Shown here: piece after piece, positions 1 to 12,495 of the stretch
Position numbering within the stretch: position 1 is the first letter of the stretch
How the letters are laid out: every line of letters starts with the position of its first letter
NCBI RefSeq assembly: GCF_963678635.1
Contig: NC_087065.1
Coordinates: 72,981,345-73,045,344 of the forward strand
Reading direction: 5' to 3'
DNA: 64,000 nucleotides
From: Symsagittifera roscoffensis
Lineage: Eukaryota > Xenacoelomorpha > Acoela > Convolutidae
Notes under the pieces: generated by a model
Seen by the model: the letters and a program-made list of their open reading frames with translations, nothing else
Database searches by the model: none
What the model was told of the DNA's origin: nothing
Made by a program: the position numbers and the translations under genes

Positions 1-426
1 GATTTCATTGGGAAACACAGTCGTTGTCACAAGAAGACACAACGATTGATGCCCCTAACTCCAGCGTCCTGGAACTTCTCTAACAAGAGGAACCGGACAA
101 GAATACGATGTTCGCCAAATACCAACGTTCATCATCCATCCTTTGAATTGCAGAAAGATAATTCTAAAAACAACTCTGTAAAACCCGGATGGGTGGAACC
201 TGATCTAAACTATATTTTATGATTGGATAAATTAGATATTTTACCACTGTATAGTATTTAATATTAACCAATCATGATCCATCTAACTAACAACCCACTT
301 ATTTGTAAGTGCTGAAACTACTTGTAATTTCAGCACCAGAGAGATTTGAATTTAACTTAGAAATTAGTTGTCTCTCCAAGAGAACTTCAGCAGCCGCAAC
401 AAACCAGTATACCCTAGATCTATTGA
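1..426. repeat. direct repeat copy 1 (putative 5' LTR, may be truncated by window edge)
   Basis: Matches 1845-2269 almost base for base. After the shared end it runs into CGATTAACAGGTAAG, which contains a good 5' splice-site match, whereas copy 2 runs into unrelated sequence. This is what is expected if copy 1 borders the element interior and copy 2 borders host DNA. Confidence 0.7.
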
Positions 427-1844
427 CGATTAACAGGTAAGTATAATTTAAAAATATTCTTAACTAATAAATTTAAATTACTACTAACCATTCTTTACTC
501 ATGTTTCTTTTACATTTTTAGTCTTCATACCACGATCATCTGCAAAAAACAGAAAAGAAAAATAAAAAATAAACTTGTTAAAATTTTTCTAAACTTCATT
601 CACATTTTACACAAGTTATCTGATAAAATTTATACCAAATGTAGTAAATTAATCTATAAATTATTCCCCCATGAAGCAGTAAATTTAATTATGATGAAAG
701 TTTATAACTTTAAATTTCCCCCAAAACTAGCAGTAAGATTGAAATTCTATGTAATAAATTGATAAAATGAAAATGCAGTACTAACTTTTTGATATTTTCA
801 TTCACTCGCACAGGACTTCTATCCAAACTCGCACAGCTCGCCCACGAAGAATTGTTTAATAATGATTTTAAGTTTCATGTTTTCATACTCAACAACTCTA
901 ACACACGATAACAAGTTTCAAACTTTCCTTTAACCCGGTTGGAAAGGAATTATATACTAAACCAAACTAACCAACGCAGCTTACTAAACACCACAAATCA
1001 TAAAATAACAGCATGACTAAGAAAAGAAAACCAACGGTACCCAAACCGGATTAACCCAGTTTAAAACTGGATAATTTATTCTTTTGAAGACTATTAAAAA
1101 GTCTAAGAAAAAAATAATAAAACACAAAAAAGTCGAAAGACAAACCCATAACAAAAACAATTTGATTTTTGAAAAAAGGACACAACCAAAGAAACATAAG
1201 AAAGACCAACATAAACCCAACATAAAACGTTATCACAACAGGACCTCTCAAAGAAACCGCACGAAACCATACTCCCACTCCTGGCCTAACCCACCAGAGA
1301 GGACGTCCTGAGCATGCTCTATAGCCGGCCTAACCCACCGCGCTACATCCACGCTTTGTGACCACACTTCTATTTTTAATAAGAGGTACTCAAGGGTGAG
1401 TAACTATTCAAAATAACCGAACTAAAACAAAATGCTTTTGTGAAAACAACTAACTAAATTCATAATTAAAAAACCGAATTAATAAAAATTTTATAAAATG
1501 TAAATCATACCTTGCAGCATATAGATCAACACACAACAACAAAGACGAACATCCAAAGGCAAAATGACCCCACTACACTCGAACAAGAATGGCTAACCAC
1601 AACCGATATGCCGTCCACAATCACAACTCAAAGGATTTAGATTACGACTTGACTTCGCAGAAAAGGACTTCATTGAACTAGACCAATGACCACCTCGATG
1701 TTCAAGTATACGTACAGATCCGAGTTACAAGGCATCCCTTCCACACACAATCTCCACGCCATTCCCAGACGAGGTTGAACACAAAACGAGTTCTCTACAT
1801 AATACAGAAAAACCCGTCATAGCAAACCATTTTGAAATCAGATT

Positions 1845-2269
1845 GATTTCATTGGGAAACACAGTCGTTGTCACAAGAAGACACAACGATTGATGCCCCT
1901 AACTCCAGCGTCCTGGAACTTCTCTAACAAGAGGAACCGGACAAGAATACGATGTTCGCCAAATACCAACGTTCATCATCCATCCTTTGAATTGCAGAAA
2001 GATAATTCTAAAAAAACTCTGTAAAACCCGGATGGGTGGAACCTGATGTAAACTATGTTTTATGATTGGATAAATTAGATATCTTACCACTGTAAAGTAT
2101 TTAATATTAACCAATCATGATCCATCTAACTAACAACCCACTTATTTGTAAGTGCTGAAATTACTTGTAATTTCAGCACCAGAGAGATTTGAATTTAACC
2201 TAGAAATTAGTTGTCTCTCCAAGAGAACTTCAGCAGCCGCAACAAACCAGTATACCCTAGATCTATTGA
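1845..2269. repeat. direct repeat copy 2 (putative 3' LTR)
   Basis: Second copy of the repeat at 1-426, with a handful of substitutions and a two-base indel in an A-run near 2013. Downstream sequence from 2270 is not shared with copy 1. Confidence 0.7.
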
Positions 2270-4365
2270 GCCTAGCAGAGACTAGTTAAACACCCTGAGA
2301 CTGGAAAGTATAAGAGTAAGATTAGGATCGGTATTAGACTAAGAAGTTGCACGAATCTATCCGGCCGAAAATAAGATAGCGTGACGAGCAGACGGTGTAC
2401 CCTATCCGAAATTACTCTATGAGTTAACCACATCGGTCCTAACTCATTTTGTTTGATTTTTTTTTAGTTATACACAAGTTGAGAGGACGGCAATGTTTTT
2501 AAAGGTTTTAAAGTTTTAAAAAATGACCTAAGAGTCATCCCGCACCTTAAAATCTATGATTTGAACAATTTGTTTTAGTCGCAAATAAAGTCCTGGGCAA
2601 ATTGAATTTGACATGGATCAGAAATAAATAGGCAAAACCAGAACTCAACATTCCACTTGAAAGTTTATAAACTACAAAAATAAAAACTGAAAAAGTCTGA
2701 CAATAATTAAGAGCAAAAAAAAAGTTTTTTTTTTGTAAAAGTAAAAGTATATCGTAAATGTAGAATTTTCAATAAAAGAATATTTATAAGTCTATCGTAC
2801 TCTTCCCGTATACCTGCACCAATTTGAGGATGCTTTTATTGTATCAGCTCACCTGTTAGTTCGCACAAAATGAGATGAACCGACAATGAAGACAAACTGA
2901 ACAATACTGCATCTAAGTATGATGGAAAAAAATTATTATAGATTTTCCGAGACACAAACAAACCATTATAATTGATTACGAATGTAATATTTGGAACATG
3001 AAATCAATTTTACTTCCCTGATGCAAAATATCCGGAGAGCTCAAATAAATTTTAATTTCAACACGCGTTTATCTAAAATTGAGTTTAGTTTAGGCAAAAA
3101 TTGTAGGCAAAAGCAGTTGATTCAAGTTTTCCAAAAATATTTTCGTGAAATTTGTTTTGCGAAACTCGAAAACACAAACTCGAAAACACGTTTTTTTTGC
3201 TTTTTTACTTAACCTAGAATTAAGCTAATAGTACGAATTCAATTTATGAATAAATTATGTTAAAGTGAACTTCTTACCAAGACCAAAAAACTCTTGAAAC
3301 CGATTTAACCAAAAAATTACGCTAATTGGTTAAAAATTGATTTTCAGCAGATACTCGAATTTCATTTGGACCTGAAATTTTTGTGTTTTCAAACAAAAAT
3401 ATTTGCATTCATTAGAATATTAGAACCTTATCTCTTTCTAGATATTTGTTGGGCTGTCTAAGAGGTTCAATTGACAGCAATTAGTTGTCGATTGACTTAG
3501 TTTTTTTTTCTACCGAAAAATTTGATTGACTAGAAAAGCCAAAATTAATCTATTTTGGGATAGATTTTTGTTTTGAATTTCAGTTGGGCCCTGAATTTTG
3601 AATTTTCATAATACTTTTAATAATAAAAATTTTCTACCCGTCATTTTTTGTCTTATCTCAACCAAATTTGATTATAAAAAAATGACAAAAACATTCAGTT
3701 TTGTTTGTTTTGTCTGAATAAATTAAAGCAGCACTGTGTTGCTTTTATAATCAATTAATTTTGAAAATGCATTGATTTTCTTTATATTAGGTGAAACTAA
3801 ACTGTTTTACTTTGAAGCTAACTTTTTTTACTTTGAAACTAACTTTTTTTGCCCTAATAAAAAGGATCAGTAAAAAAAGTCTGCGATTTTCGGACCATTA
3901 TTCTAATACATTTATTTCTAATCATTCTTCTGTTTCAAACTACATAAAATTTGATATAAATTGGTATTTGAAGATTTTTTCTGGGCAATTTTGCTTTTCA
4001 AATTGACAGAAAGAAGCATTATTATGAAATATTCATTGTAATGAGATCATGTTTGCAATAAAACAGAATCAGCAATTCTTCTCATGCGATTGGAAACCCA
4101 GCGTGAAAAGTAGAAATTCATTAAATGTTTTCACTACCAACAAGAACCGTCCGTCCCACAAAATTTATCTTTGAAGGGAACCAATTCTGCGGGACAATAT
4201 CTTCGTTGGTTCAATTTACATTTCCCGGCCCGGTCGAAAAGAATTTACCTGTCAAATTGAAACAAACCGAATATTAACTTTGTTCAACTCAAAACTTCAA
4301 TCAATCATTCGGAATCTAAGTGTACGTCTAAAATTTCTAATATTGTGTTCAGTGCGTATTGAAAA
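2270..4365. other. AT-rich intergenic DNA upstream of the USP gene
   Basis: Only short AT-rich open frames with no recognisable domain. The last few hundred bases must contain the promoter and 5' leader of the USP gene, but no convincing TATA box or initiator could be singled out. Confidence 0.5.
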
Positions 4366-7300
4366 ATGGAGAGCCGAACAATTGTGATCACCGTTGATGG
4401 GTCCAAGCATTCCCAACGAGCCTTCGAATGGTAAGTAAAGCATCCAATTATGTTCATAAAATTATGATTTGACCACTAATGAGACCACAAACTGAAGACT
4501 GAAGCACTCATAAGGCATATTTTTGTTGTTTTCACTTCCGCTTTGAGCCAATCTACACTGAACCACTTTAAAAAAACTGATTTCTACTTTGATAAGAATT
4601 TTTGATAGCAACCTAACTTTCGCGAGTAAATGTAGCAAGAGCCTTGCAAGATTCTATAAGCGGCAAGATTCTTAAACTCTTTCAGATTTTTGCATGATAA
4701 CCTTTTTTCAAGACAATCTGTTTTAGAAAGACCAAACAAGTTATGATATTTTGTGGGCAAAAAGTTTTTTTTTGCGCGAGACAATCCATAGCGTTTGTGG
4801 AAAAAGGAAGCATTGCGAGTAATAATCGAATGATTTTGCAAATCGACAAAAGAAAATAAGAGAAATTTATAAATGAAATCATAAAGAGAAAATTTTTAAT
4901 CGTAGCTTTTAATTGTATCTATGTGATCTAAACATACAAAACATCTCACGCTAAATGAGCAAGATCATTAAAGATATGATATTTTGTGGGCAACCTTTAG
5001 CGTTTATAGAAAAAAAGAAGCATACAAAATCTTAAAAGAGAATTCTGAAGTAAGAATAAAATAAAATTTTTGACAAAAAGCCTAGGGTGAAAATTTTTAA
5101 AAGTTATTTTAATTTTAAAGAACTAATGAAAAATCATCTCAAGCTAATTGACTGTTTTGGCTAAAATTGTGACATTAATAAGTAAAAGGTTCTCTAATTT
5201 TAAAACTTATTCCAAATACTATGTTTTTGGAAATTTAAATTTGAAATGCATGAATTAGAACCATAATAAGAAATTTTTTACAATACAAAAATTGAAATTT
5301 ATGCTTATATTTGGATTTTGGTATAACTTGGTCAAACCGAGATTTTTCTCCGAACTTACTCTTAGAAATACATTTCAGTTTAGTCCCAAAAATCTCCGTA
5401 GGTGATCAAAATAATTTTTCAGGATAAAGTTTCAACCTGAAAATTTTATAGGATATTGTAAGATTCTTGCAAAATATCTTTCTTTTATCAAGATTTTGAA
5501 TCATAACCTTTATTTGTAAAAAAAATTGCAAGATCTTGCAAAGTAATTTTCTTTGATCAGTTAGGGCAAAAGCGAAAAAAAGGCAGGCGTAAAAACGAAA
5601 GTTAATGAGCATTTAATAAATATTTGAGTTTAAATAATATAGACAATTACTTGAATAAAAACCAGAGGTCTTCTCTGTTATACGGCTGTAGTTGTTTTTT
5701 TTTTGGTTTTTGACAATTGGTATGTGATACTTGAATCTGACTGGCTGACATTATATAGAAACAGAAGCTCACATTAAACATTCTGGTAGTTTTGGACCGT
5801 ATAACAGAAAATAGAAACCAAAACCAATTGAAAATTGTTGTTTGAAAAGTTTTTTTAGTCTGATTTTGTTATGTTTTGGGTATAGGGCAAACATGCGATA
5901 TGTCAAATATCTGCCTTGCCAAACATCTGAAGTGATAAAACATTTAGGTAAAAGTGAGACTGTAGAAATTCGAATACAAGAGATGTTTGTATTAGCCGAT
6001 TCAAATTTAAGTTTATGCGATTCTCGTTTGAAGTCTGTAGTAGGCGCGCTACATGCGCATCACCGATTTATGCCGTTAACCGGTTTCAACTTTTTTGCAG
6101 AGTCCTACCTTCTGTTAGCAAAATCGCGACGCATTATCGCGACTGCGACGTTCACTATCGGCTTAGCTAATAGAGCATCTTTAAAGTGAACAGTAGAAAT
6201 TGAAGCTTTGCCCTCCTTTTTGATAATTGCAATTTTAAAGTTTTTGCTATTTTAAAGCTGTTTCAAAAATGTTTACTTCATTTTTTTTGGTAATTTGAAT
6301 GTTCGACACATCGGATGTTCGCACAGTACCCATTCTTTAATTTGAAACTCGAAGCTACACTATCTTTCTATAAGGTGTTCGGTCTCTATTTTATACATTC
6401 CATTTTCATACTAGTCAATACACAGACAAACGTTATAATAACCGAATACATTGAGATAAAAAAAACATACGCATGACGCATGAAAAAACATACCCCAAAT
6501 TTGTAATTATTTTTTTTTAAAAAACTTATTTGATACAGATGCTCAAAAATTTTACAAACTTTAAAGCAAACAACAGTTGTTTTAAATAATAAAATTGATG
6601 TTTTTTGGCCGTATCAAACAAAAATATTATGTTTAAACAACATTACGAAAAAAAAGGCCATTGTTAAGTTTTAGTGGGTTACATATTAAGCTCACTTTTC
6701 TATAATTTTGTTAACAATTGACCGAATAGCTTGGCTTGATTTTTGAGTAGATGAAAACGCCAAAAATGGACCTTTTTTGGGGAAAAAAATGAGCCCGATT
6801 TTTCAGAATATACTGCACCACATTAATTCTGCTATAATTTTAAGCAAGATTTTTAACCATCGTGTTTTGTCTAACGTCAAGTCAGTTATAGAAGAACGCG
6901 TTTAATTTTTTAGGTTTTTTTTTTCGTTTTGCCGATAATTTAAAGCAGCACTGTATAATAGTTCTTGCGTACATTTGTTTTTTCTTGTCTCATTTCTTAT
7001 TGGATAATGTAGTATTTGCCTGCTAATTGACCAGTCTGATTAACAATTTCTCTATTCATTGCTAAGCAACCTATTTTCAGGTATATAAAACACTTGATGC
7101 GCCCTGGAGTGGATGTTGTGTGGCTTGTCCACATAGCAGAACAGGTGTCTCTGCCGATGATGAGTGCCGATGCCCCTCTGTCCTTTCCCAAGGACACTTG
7201 GGCTCAGAAGTTAACCGCGTGAGTGATTCTTGTTTGACTCATTTTTTTCTATATGTTTTAAGCTTACATTTGAAACCGTTTTAATTCGAAACTGTAAGCT

Positions 7301-7786
7301 GGAAAACAGCTGCAACCACGAAAAAAAATGGGAACCGAATTGTGTCAATTGATTTATACGTATACATGTAATATTCCATGTTTCAGACTGTTAAATTTGT
7401 CGCAAATTTCAAAAACGTACATAATTTTGAGGCCAGAATAATGCCTAATCCGGTTTTTTGGGGAAAAAAAGCTGCAAGAAAAGCTAGTAGAAGTAAATTT
7501 CAGACGCGCAAAGGAAATTGAGGAGACGCAGGCCCACTACGATTTCAAACTGCAGGAACATAAGCTGCATCACAATGGCCAAGGGGGGTTTGTGTCCTTG
7601 AACGCCACCGCGTCTTTCCCCGGACCCCAACTAGTCGAGTTTATCCAGAGCAAGAAGGCGGAGATAGTTGTCATGGGGAACAGAGGTCTCGGGAAACTGA
7701 AGCGAACATTCCTTGGAAGTGTGTCGGAATATGTGATGCATAACAGCGGAGTCGCGGTCACTATTGTACCACCGTCAGCCGAGTGA
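4366..7786 (+). CDS. universal stress protein (USP domain), three exons
   Basis: A 161-residue protein assembled from exons 4366-4430, 7081-7218 and 7504-7786. All four splice borders are GT/AG (GTAAGT, TTTTCAG, GTGAGT, TTTCAG) and the codons joined across them (TG|G and GC|A) stay in frame. Exon 1 gives the first beta strand (IVITVDGS), typical of the USP fold. Exon 3 ends with the family's ATP-binding motif G-x2-G-x9-G-S, seen as GNRGLGKLKRTFLGS, followed by the closing VSEYVMHNSGVAVTIV strand. Length and order are those of a single-domain, ATP-binding type USP, a cytosolic alpha/beta nucleotide-binding protein linked to stress responses. Such genes occur in cnidarians, flatworms, molluscs and tunicates but not in vertebrates or insects. 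The start is the first ATG before the VDGS strand. A possible poly(A) signal ATTAAA lies at 7885-7890. The 2.65-kb first intron holds no gene. The exons are more GC-rich than the introns. Confidence 0.93.
6000..6185. other. GC-richer island inside USP intron 1, possible decayed SINE
   Basis: A 150-bp patch stands out from the AT-rich intron. It contains CGCGA palindromic pieces and, on the minus strand, TAGCTAAGCCG, which nearly matches a tRNA A-box. No good B-box follows, so a tRNA-derived origin is only a guess. The open frame covering it (from a TTG at 5842) has no recognisable domain. Confidence 0.25.
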
Positions 7787-8493
7787 AAACTTATAAAAAG
7801 ACTAAGTAGATGACGAAACACGAACTATATTGCCGTGTGAGTTTTCAGGAAACTCAAGAAATACTAAATGGTATTTGATGTTGTATTAAATTTATACTTA
7901 ACACAGTTGTAGATCCATCGATATGAATTTGAAATTCAAAAAAAAAAAACGCCACATAACGTTCACATAAAATGTTGGTATCAAATTGTGATAGTATTTT
8001 TTCTTAAATAATTGTTTCTATTTAAAAAAAAATAGAGGTATTGTATTTGTGCTCGGCATGTTTTTTCTCCCCAGGCAACATTCGATTTTTCAATTGTCAA
8101 TTTTTGACTTGTTTTCAAACCATCTGAGAGTTATCGATACCTGGAGCGCAAAATTTACCACTATATATTCCATCTGGGACCAATTGTTAAGTTTTTGATA
8201 AAAAACAAAGAACTTAAGTTTAATTACAACAAACTGGTCAAATTTCTTGATTGACTTAAAAAACAATAATGAGCACTTTTGTTTTTATTGCAGATAAATT
8301 CAAGCAAAAGTTGAATTCTCTTAACAGTTCGAAATCTTTTCCTGCATTTGTTGTTTTCATCTTGTCTAAAATATCTGACCAGCATTGATGTGTCGAGCGT
8401 GAATAAAAAATTGTATATGTAGATATGAAACATCAACGAATGCAGATACAATGCTGTGTCCATATCTTCTAAGACACTTACATATCGAATCAG

Positions 8494-8556
8494 GAATAGC
8501 CGATTACCATGCAAGTAGCACAGAATGTTCCGACAATAGTCTTTAGAAAACTACGC
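8494..8556 (-). repeat. dispersed repeat, copy 1 (GTGCTACTTGC family)
   Basis: The stretch TAGCCG-TTACC-TGCAAGTAGCACAGAATG…CGAC-ATAGTCTTTAGAAAA recurs with few changes at 21763-21825. Its core GCAAGTAGCAC also lies just behind the tRNA-like head of the SINE at 18960-19078. Read on the minus strand, all three put GTGCTACTTGC about 15-20 bases after a B-box-like word, which suggests a shared SINE body. Confidence 0.5.
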
Positions 8557-8597
8557 TTTAAAAATTCTCGACACTGGAAAAAAATTTAAAAATTTTA

Positions 8598-8655
8598 TAA
8601 GTGTGTTTCGAATCTCGACTTTGAATCAGTCGTGATTCGAACCACACTGGTAATT
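8598..8655 (+). repeat. possible tRNA-derived SINE head
   Basis: CGACTTTGAATCAGTCGTG followed by ATTCGAACCAC resembles the anticodon arm and T-arm (B-box) of a tRNA. It is similar to the head of the better SINE at 19316 (CACTTTGAAATCGTCAG…TATTCGATCC). The A-box is poor and there is little unique body. Confidence 0.3.
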
Positions 8656-10489
8656 TTTTTAAATAATTTTATTTGATTAAATTTGAATTTTTAAATTTTT
8701 GGTCTAATTTAAAGCTTTTAAGGTGAGCATGCAGGCTTATAATAGCTTATTTATGCTTAATTTAAGCCGTGAAAACTTAATTTAATAATATTAGCAAGGC
8801 TTTAATAATATGAAATATCGCTCGACGCATTCCGATGATTATTTGTGGTACCTGATTTTGCGTGGGAAAAAACTAAACCACACCCAATAACAAAGTTTTT
8901 CCACATTTTCAAATGGTCGGAGCAACAAGGTTCGATGTTTGCTGTGCAAGAACAAGATGCCCATAATGTTTTGACCATATTTTAAAAAAATGCCTCAAAC
9001 AATTTCATCAAAATAATATTTTTTCTTTTTCTTTTATCAATTTCATTAGAAAAATTTTCTAAGAAATAGTTTCGTTTTTTTTGGGCGTACCCGACAACGT
9101 TTTACATTTTTCAAAAAGAAAATGAAAAAAAATTCAAATTGTAAAAAACAATTTTTTTTGCTCAAATTTTTTCTTTTTTGTTGCCAAGGAAGTAGTAATT
9201 GAAAGACACTTTCCTTTTCAATGTTCCTTTTGGTGTTTGTGTTTTTCTGGGGTTCGTTCTTCTTATAATTTTTGATGCTTAAGATTTGTTTTAACAATTT
9301 TCATAAGAGACGTTTGGAGCGCCAGGTTGCACATTAGAACTCTTGAAAAAATTTAAAACCATTTTTATTGACTTGTAGTGAATCCCTACTGGTCTGTTGA
9401 TAATTCAGAGATGCTGGAGTTCAGCAGTTTTTTTTTATTTTCAGAGGAGCAAGTCGTTACAGAAAACGGTTTTATTGAATTTCTAGAATGAAACAAATGC
9501 TGCAAGAAAAACCAGGAGAAGGGACTAAAAACAGTTAGAACCATCAAACATCAATAATTAGTAAGCAGTATACTGTTATTTTATCTTTCTATTTGTCAAA
9601 AAACTGTCCAGAAACGTATTGATAACAATTTTGTCGCACACTTGAGCTTGCTGAATTCTGTTTTTGTCCTTGAAAAAACTAAAAACGCTAAATGCTAAAT
9701 TAGATGCCGCAGGGAGTTATATGAGCGAATTGCCTTTTTTGGAAAAATGAAAGAACAAATTGCCACCATATAAATTGGCATAAAAACTAAATTAAGATAG
9801 ATTAAAGTTTCTGGCAAAACAAATTTGAAAAGGAGCAGTTATGTTGCATAGAATTGTCGTCATTCATTTTTTCTACAGTAATTCAAACTGTTTTTGTGAA
9901 AAAAATTGAACTAATCGTTTGACCGATGTCCTAAATTTTTGACTCAAAGTAGAATTAAGGATCAAACAATTATTATAGAACAGAGGAAAACTTTCAAATC
10001 AGAGAGATGTCACACAGAGGTTTAGAAACGGGTGATTACTAAATTAGCAAAATAAAAAACAAAAATTTTAAAGATCAAATGGCCACTCAATATATAGCTT
10101 TGTTTTGTTATTTTGCATAGGATTTTTAAATGATTGATGATTAAAAAAACAATATTTTGTTTTGTTATCCGATTTTCAAAACTCCAGTTTTCCAATTTTC
10201 AATCATATGTCAGAAGACACAACTGGCTAAAAAAGTTTCAAAAAAGAACGTAAGAGAAAAGTAATCTGTTTGGTTTGAATATTTACTTGGATTCTTTGGA
10301 CTCACTGTAGGAACAAAAACAAAAATTTACATCTGTGCACTCTACTTGAATTAATTTTTGAATCGATCAAAACGATTTCATTCTGAGATTTTTTTATCAC
10401 AAATCTCAAAGCCAAACGCGGCCGGCATTTTCTTTGCTAAAAAAATATATGAGTTTTTTGTTCCCCTATCAACTCTGTGCCACAGTCAA

Positions 10490-12495
10490 TAAAAACTCAT
10501 TGGAAAAAGACAACTCCACAAAAGCCTAGCAAAAAACGCATGTTATTGAAACCATTTCATTGAATTTAGCTCTACAACACTCGCTGAAGTTGTGAAATCT
10601 TGAATAAATTTCATCTCATTGAATTTAGCTCTACAACCCTTGCTGAAGTTGTGAAATCTTGAATAAATTTCATCTCATTGAATTTAGCTCTACAACCCTT
10701 GCTGAAGTTGTGAAATCTTAAATGATTTTTATAATCATGTAATTTTTCCTTCAGAACAAAATGGATGGTGCATTCACACCAAAAACAATTAAGCCGAAAA
10801 AAGAACCATTTCAGCCATAATACGGGGACCAGTTAAACCCAATGTTTGTTTTTTTTCCAAATTTGGTCGTAAATTAAACAAAATTAACCAAAAACTTTTT
10901 GAAAAAAGGAGGGGCAAAGTATCAAAACGATACAATTAGAACGTATATTTTAGGTAATTAAAAACGAAACTATATAATGTTTAAAAACGCAATAAATTCC
11001 ACCAAACAACATGATTTCTACACGCAGACAGTCAAAAGATCAGTTTCACACCTGTATAAAAATATCTTGAAAAAATACTAAAAAAAATTGATTTAAAAAA
11101 ATAAACAAAATATTGATTTCTTTTTGAGACAGTTTCTCGTAAGCACCCTGTAAGAAAAAAATATTTGATCACACAAAAAGAATTTTTATAATCAAAAAGA
11201 TATTATTCTACAATGTACTATCAAAAAAATAAAATCTAAACACGACTGACTGCTTGTTTACTCAGAATGAAGAAGTATAGGGTTTTTTGGTGCGCTTTCA
11301 ATACGTGTCAAACAAATGCATTGGAAAGACACAACTGGACTATAGCCTAGCAAAAAAACGCATGTTATTGTAACCATGTCATTAAGTTTAGCCCGACAAC
11401 AAACGCTGAAGTGGTAAAATGTGGAAAAACTAATTCTTTAGCAGGTAACTTTGTATTTCAGAGCAAAATGGATGATGCATTCACAGCACTTAAAATCAAA
11501 TCAGCCGAGAAAAGAACTATTTCAGGGACCAGATGGGCATAATGTTTATTTTTATTCAAATTTGATGAAATTTTGCGCAACATAAAAAAATAACCATTTA
11601 ACTAAACAAGACTGCTTGTATTTTGAAGCAAAGCCCTGAAAGCTCCAATAAAAAACTTTCAGGTAAAAAAAATTTGTTTAATTTTTTGACGAAATACTTG
11701 AAAAAAACTGAAAAACTTTGCCTTTGTAATTTTATCTCCAGATGCTACAAAATACAAAAGGTGTGTTTTACTACGACTAAATTGCTGGCATTTAACCGAT
11801 TTTGCACGTATTATTTTGCCGCTTACGCGTTTTTATGAGAACGCACACGACTCGCGTTGATTATCCCAAAATGGTCAAATTAAAAGTTTTCAAACCCTCG
11901 TAACAGTACAAAAAAATTACACGTAAAATGTCTTCATAGTTTAGCTCAAGACAACAATATCTGCCCAATAGTTTTAAAATTTTTGTCAAATGCTTAATTG
12001 AAAAGTCCAAATTTGATTGAATAAAAAATCCAAGCATAAATAATCCGCACTTTTTTTGGAAGTTGGAACGACAAAAAATTAAAAAACAGAAGCTAAAAGA
12101 ACTCAATGCCCCATCGGCTTAGGTTTGAATTGTTTGAATTGTTCAAAAAGTTTGAATAAATCTAAAAGTCATTTTATTCCTTTCTCCAATTGGAATCATA
12201 TTTTTTTAATCATGTTGTCTCAACTATGCTTTCATTTAACGTATAAAAGTAGTAAATGGAGTCCATCAGGGTTGGATCTACAAGTTTTTGCTTTGAAAAA
12301 GGAGGGTTAAAATTTCATAACAATACAGTTGGAACCTTTTCTCTAGGTAATTGAACAAAAAACAACAAAAACGCCGAGAAGCTTTTTTCTTTTCATCGGT
12401 TGAAAAGAAATGCAATAAACTTGAACGAACAGCATAACTTCTGAACTTAAAACGTCAAAAGGTCAAGTTCCCGTCTTTTTAGAAGTATCTTGTAC
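10490..12495. repeat. diverged local duplication
   Basis: Segment 10490-10890 is echoed at about 11315-11590. Shared landmarks in order are CATGTTATTG, a block ending GCTGAAGT, CAAAATGGATG-TGCATTCACA, AGCCGA, GGGACCAG and AATGTTT. Segment 10905-11075 is echoed at 12295-12495, with shared landmarks GGAGGG, AGGTAATT, GCAATAAA and TATCTT. The copies are clearly diverged. Together they suggest that one repeat unit was duplicated and later interrupted. Confidence 0.55.
10558..10719. repeat. 59-bp tandem repeat, about 2.7 copies
   Basis: Units start at 10558, 10617 and 10676, each opening CATTGAATTTAGCTCTACAAC and containing GCTGAAGTTGTGAAATCTT. Copies 2 and 3 are nearly identical. The related segment near 11385 has only a single copy, so the expansion happened after the wider duplication. 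Confidence 0.9.

Larger units (their letters stand above)
1..2269. mobile_element. LTR-like element without visible proteins (left edge open)
   Basis: Bases 1-426 and 1845-2269 are direct repeats differing at only about eight to ten sites plus a short indel, so they are recent relative to the rest of the window. Both end at the same point (…GATCTATTGA) and then diverge. The 1.4 kb between them holds no ORF resembling gag or pol; the longest frames are low-complexity Lys/Asn stretches. The motif GGCCTAACCCACC occurs twice in it, near 1283 and 1328. The arrangement fits a non-autonomous LTR element (TRIM/LARD type). Neither a TG start nor a clear primer-binding site is visible, and the first repeat begins at the window edge, so the repeat could extend further left. 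A simple segmental duplication is the alternative. Confidence 0.5.

Noticed and set aside
1262-1345. tRNA-like patch with duplicated GGCCTAACCCACC on the minus strand
   Set aside because: An A-box-like word is present but no B-box follows at the right distance, so a SINE or tRNA call is not justified.
5842-6189. 115-codon frame inside USP intron 1
   Set aside because: Starts at TTG, lies within an intron, no domain; the GC-rich part is better treated as a repeat-like island.
10540-10730. CRISPR-like array
   Set aside because: 59-bp units are contiguous with no unique spacers, and the genome is eukaryotic.
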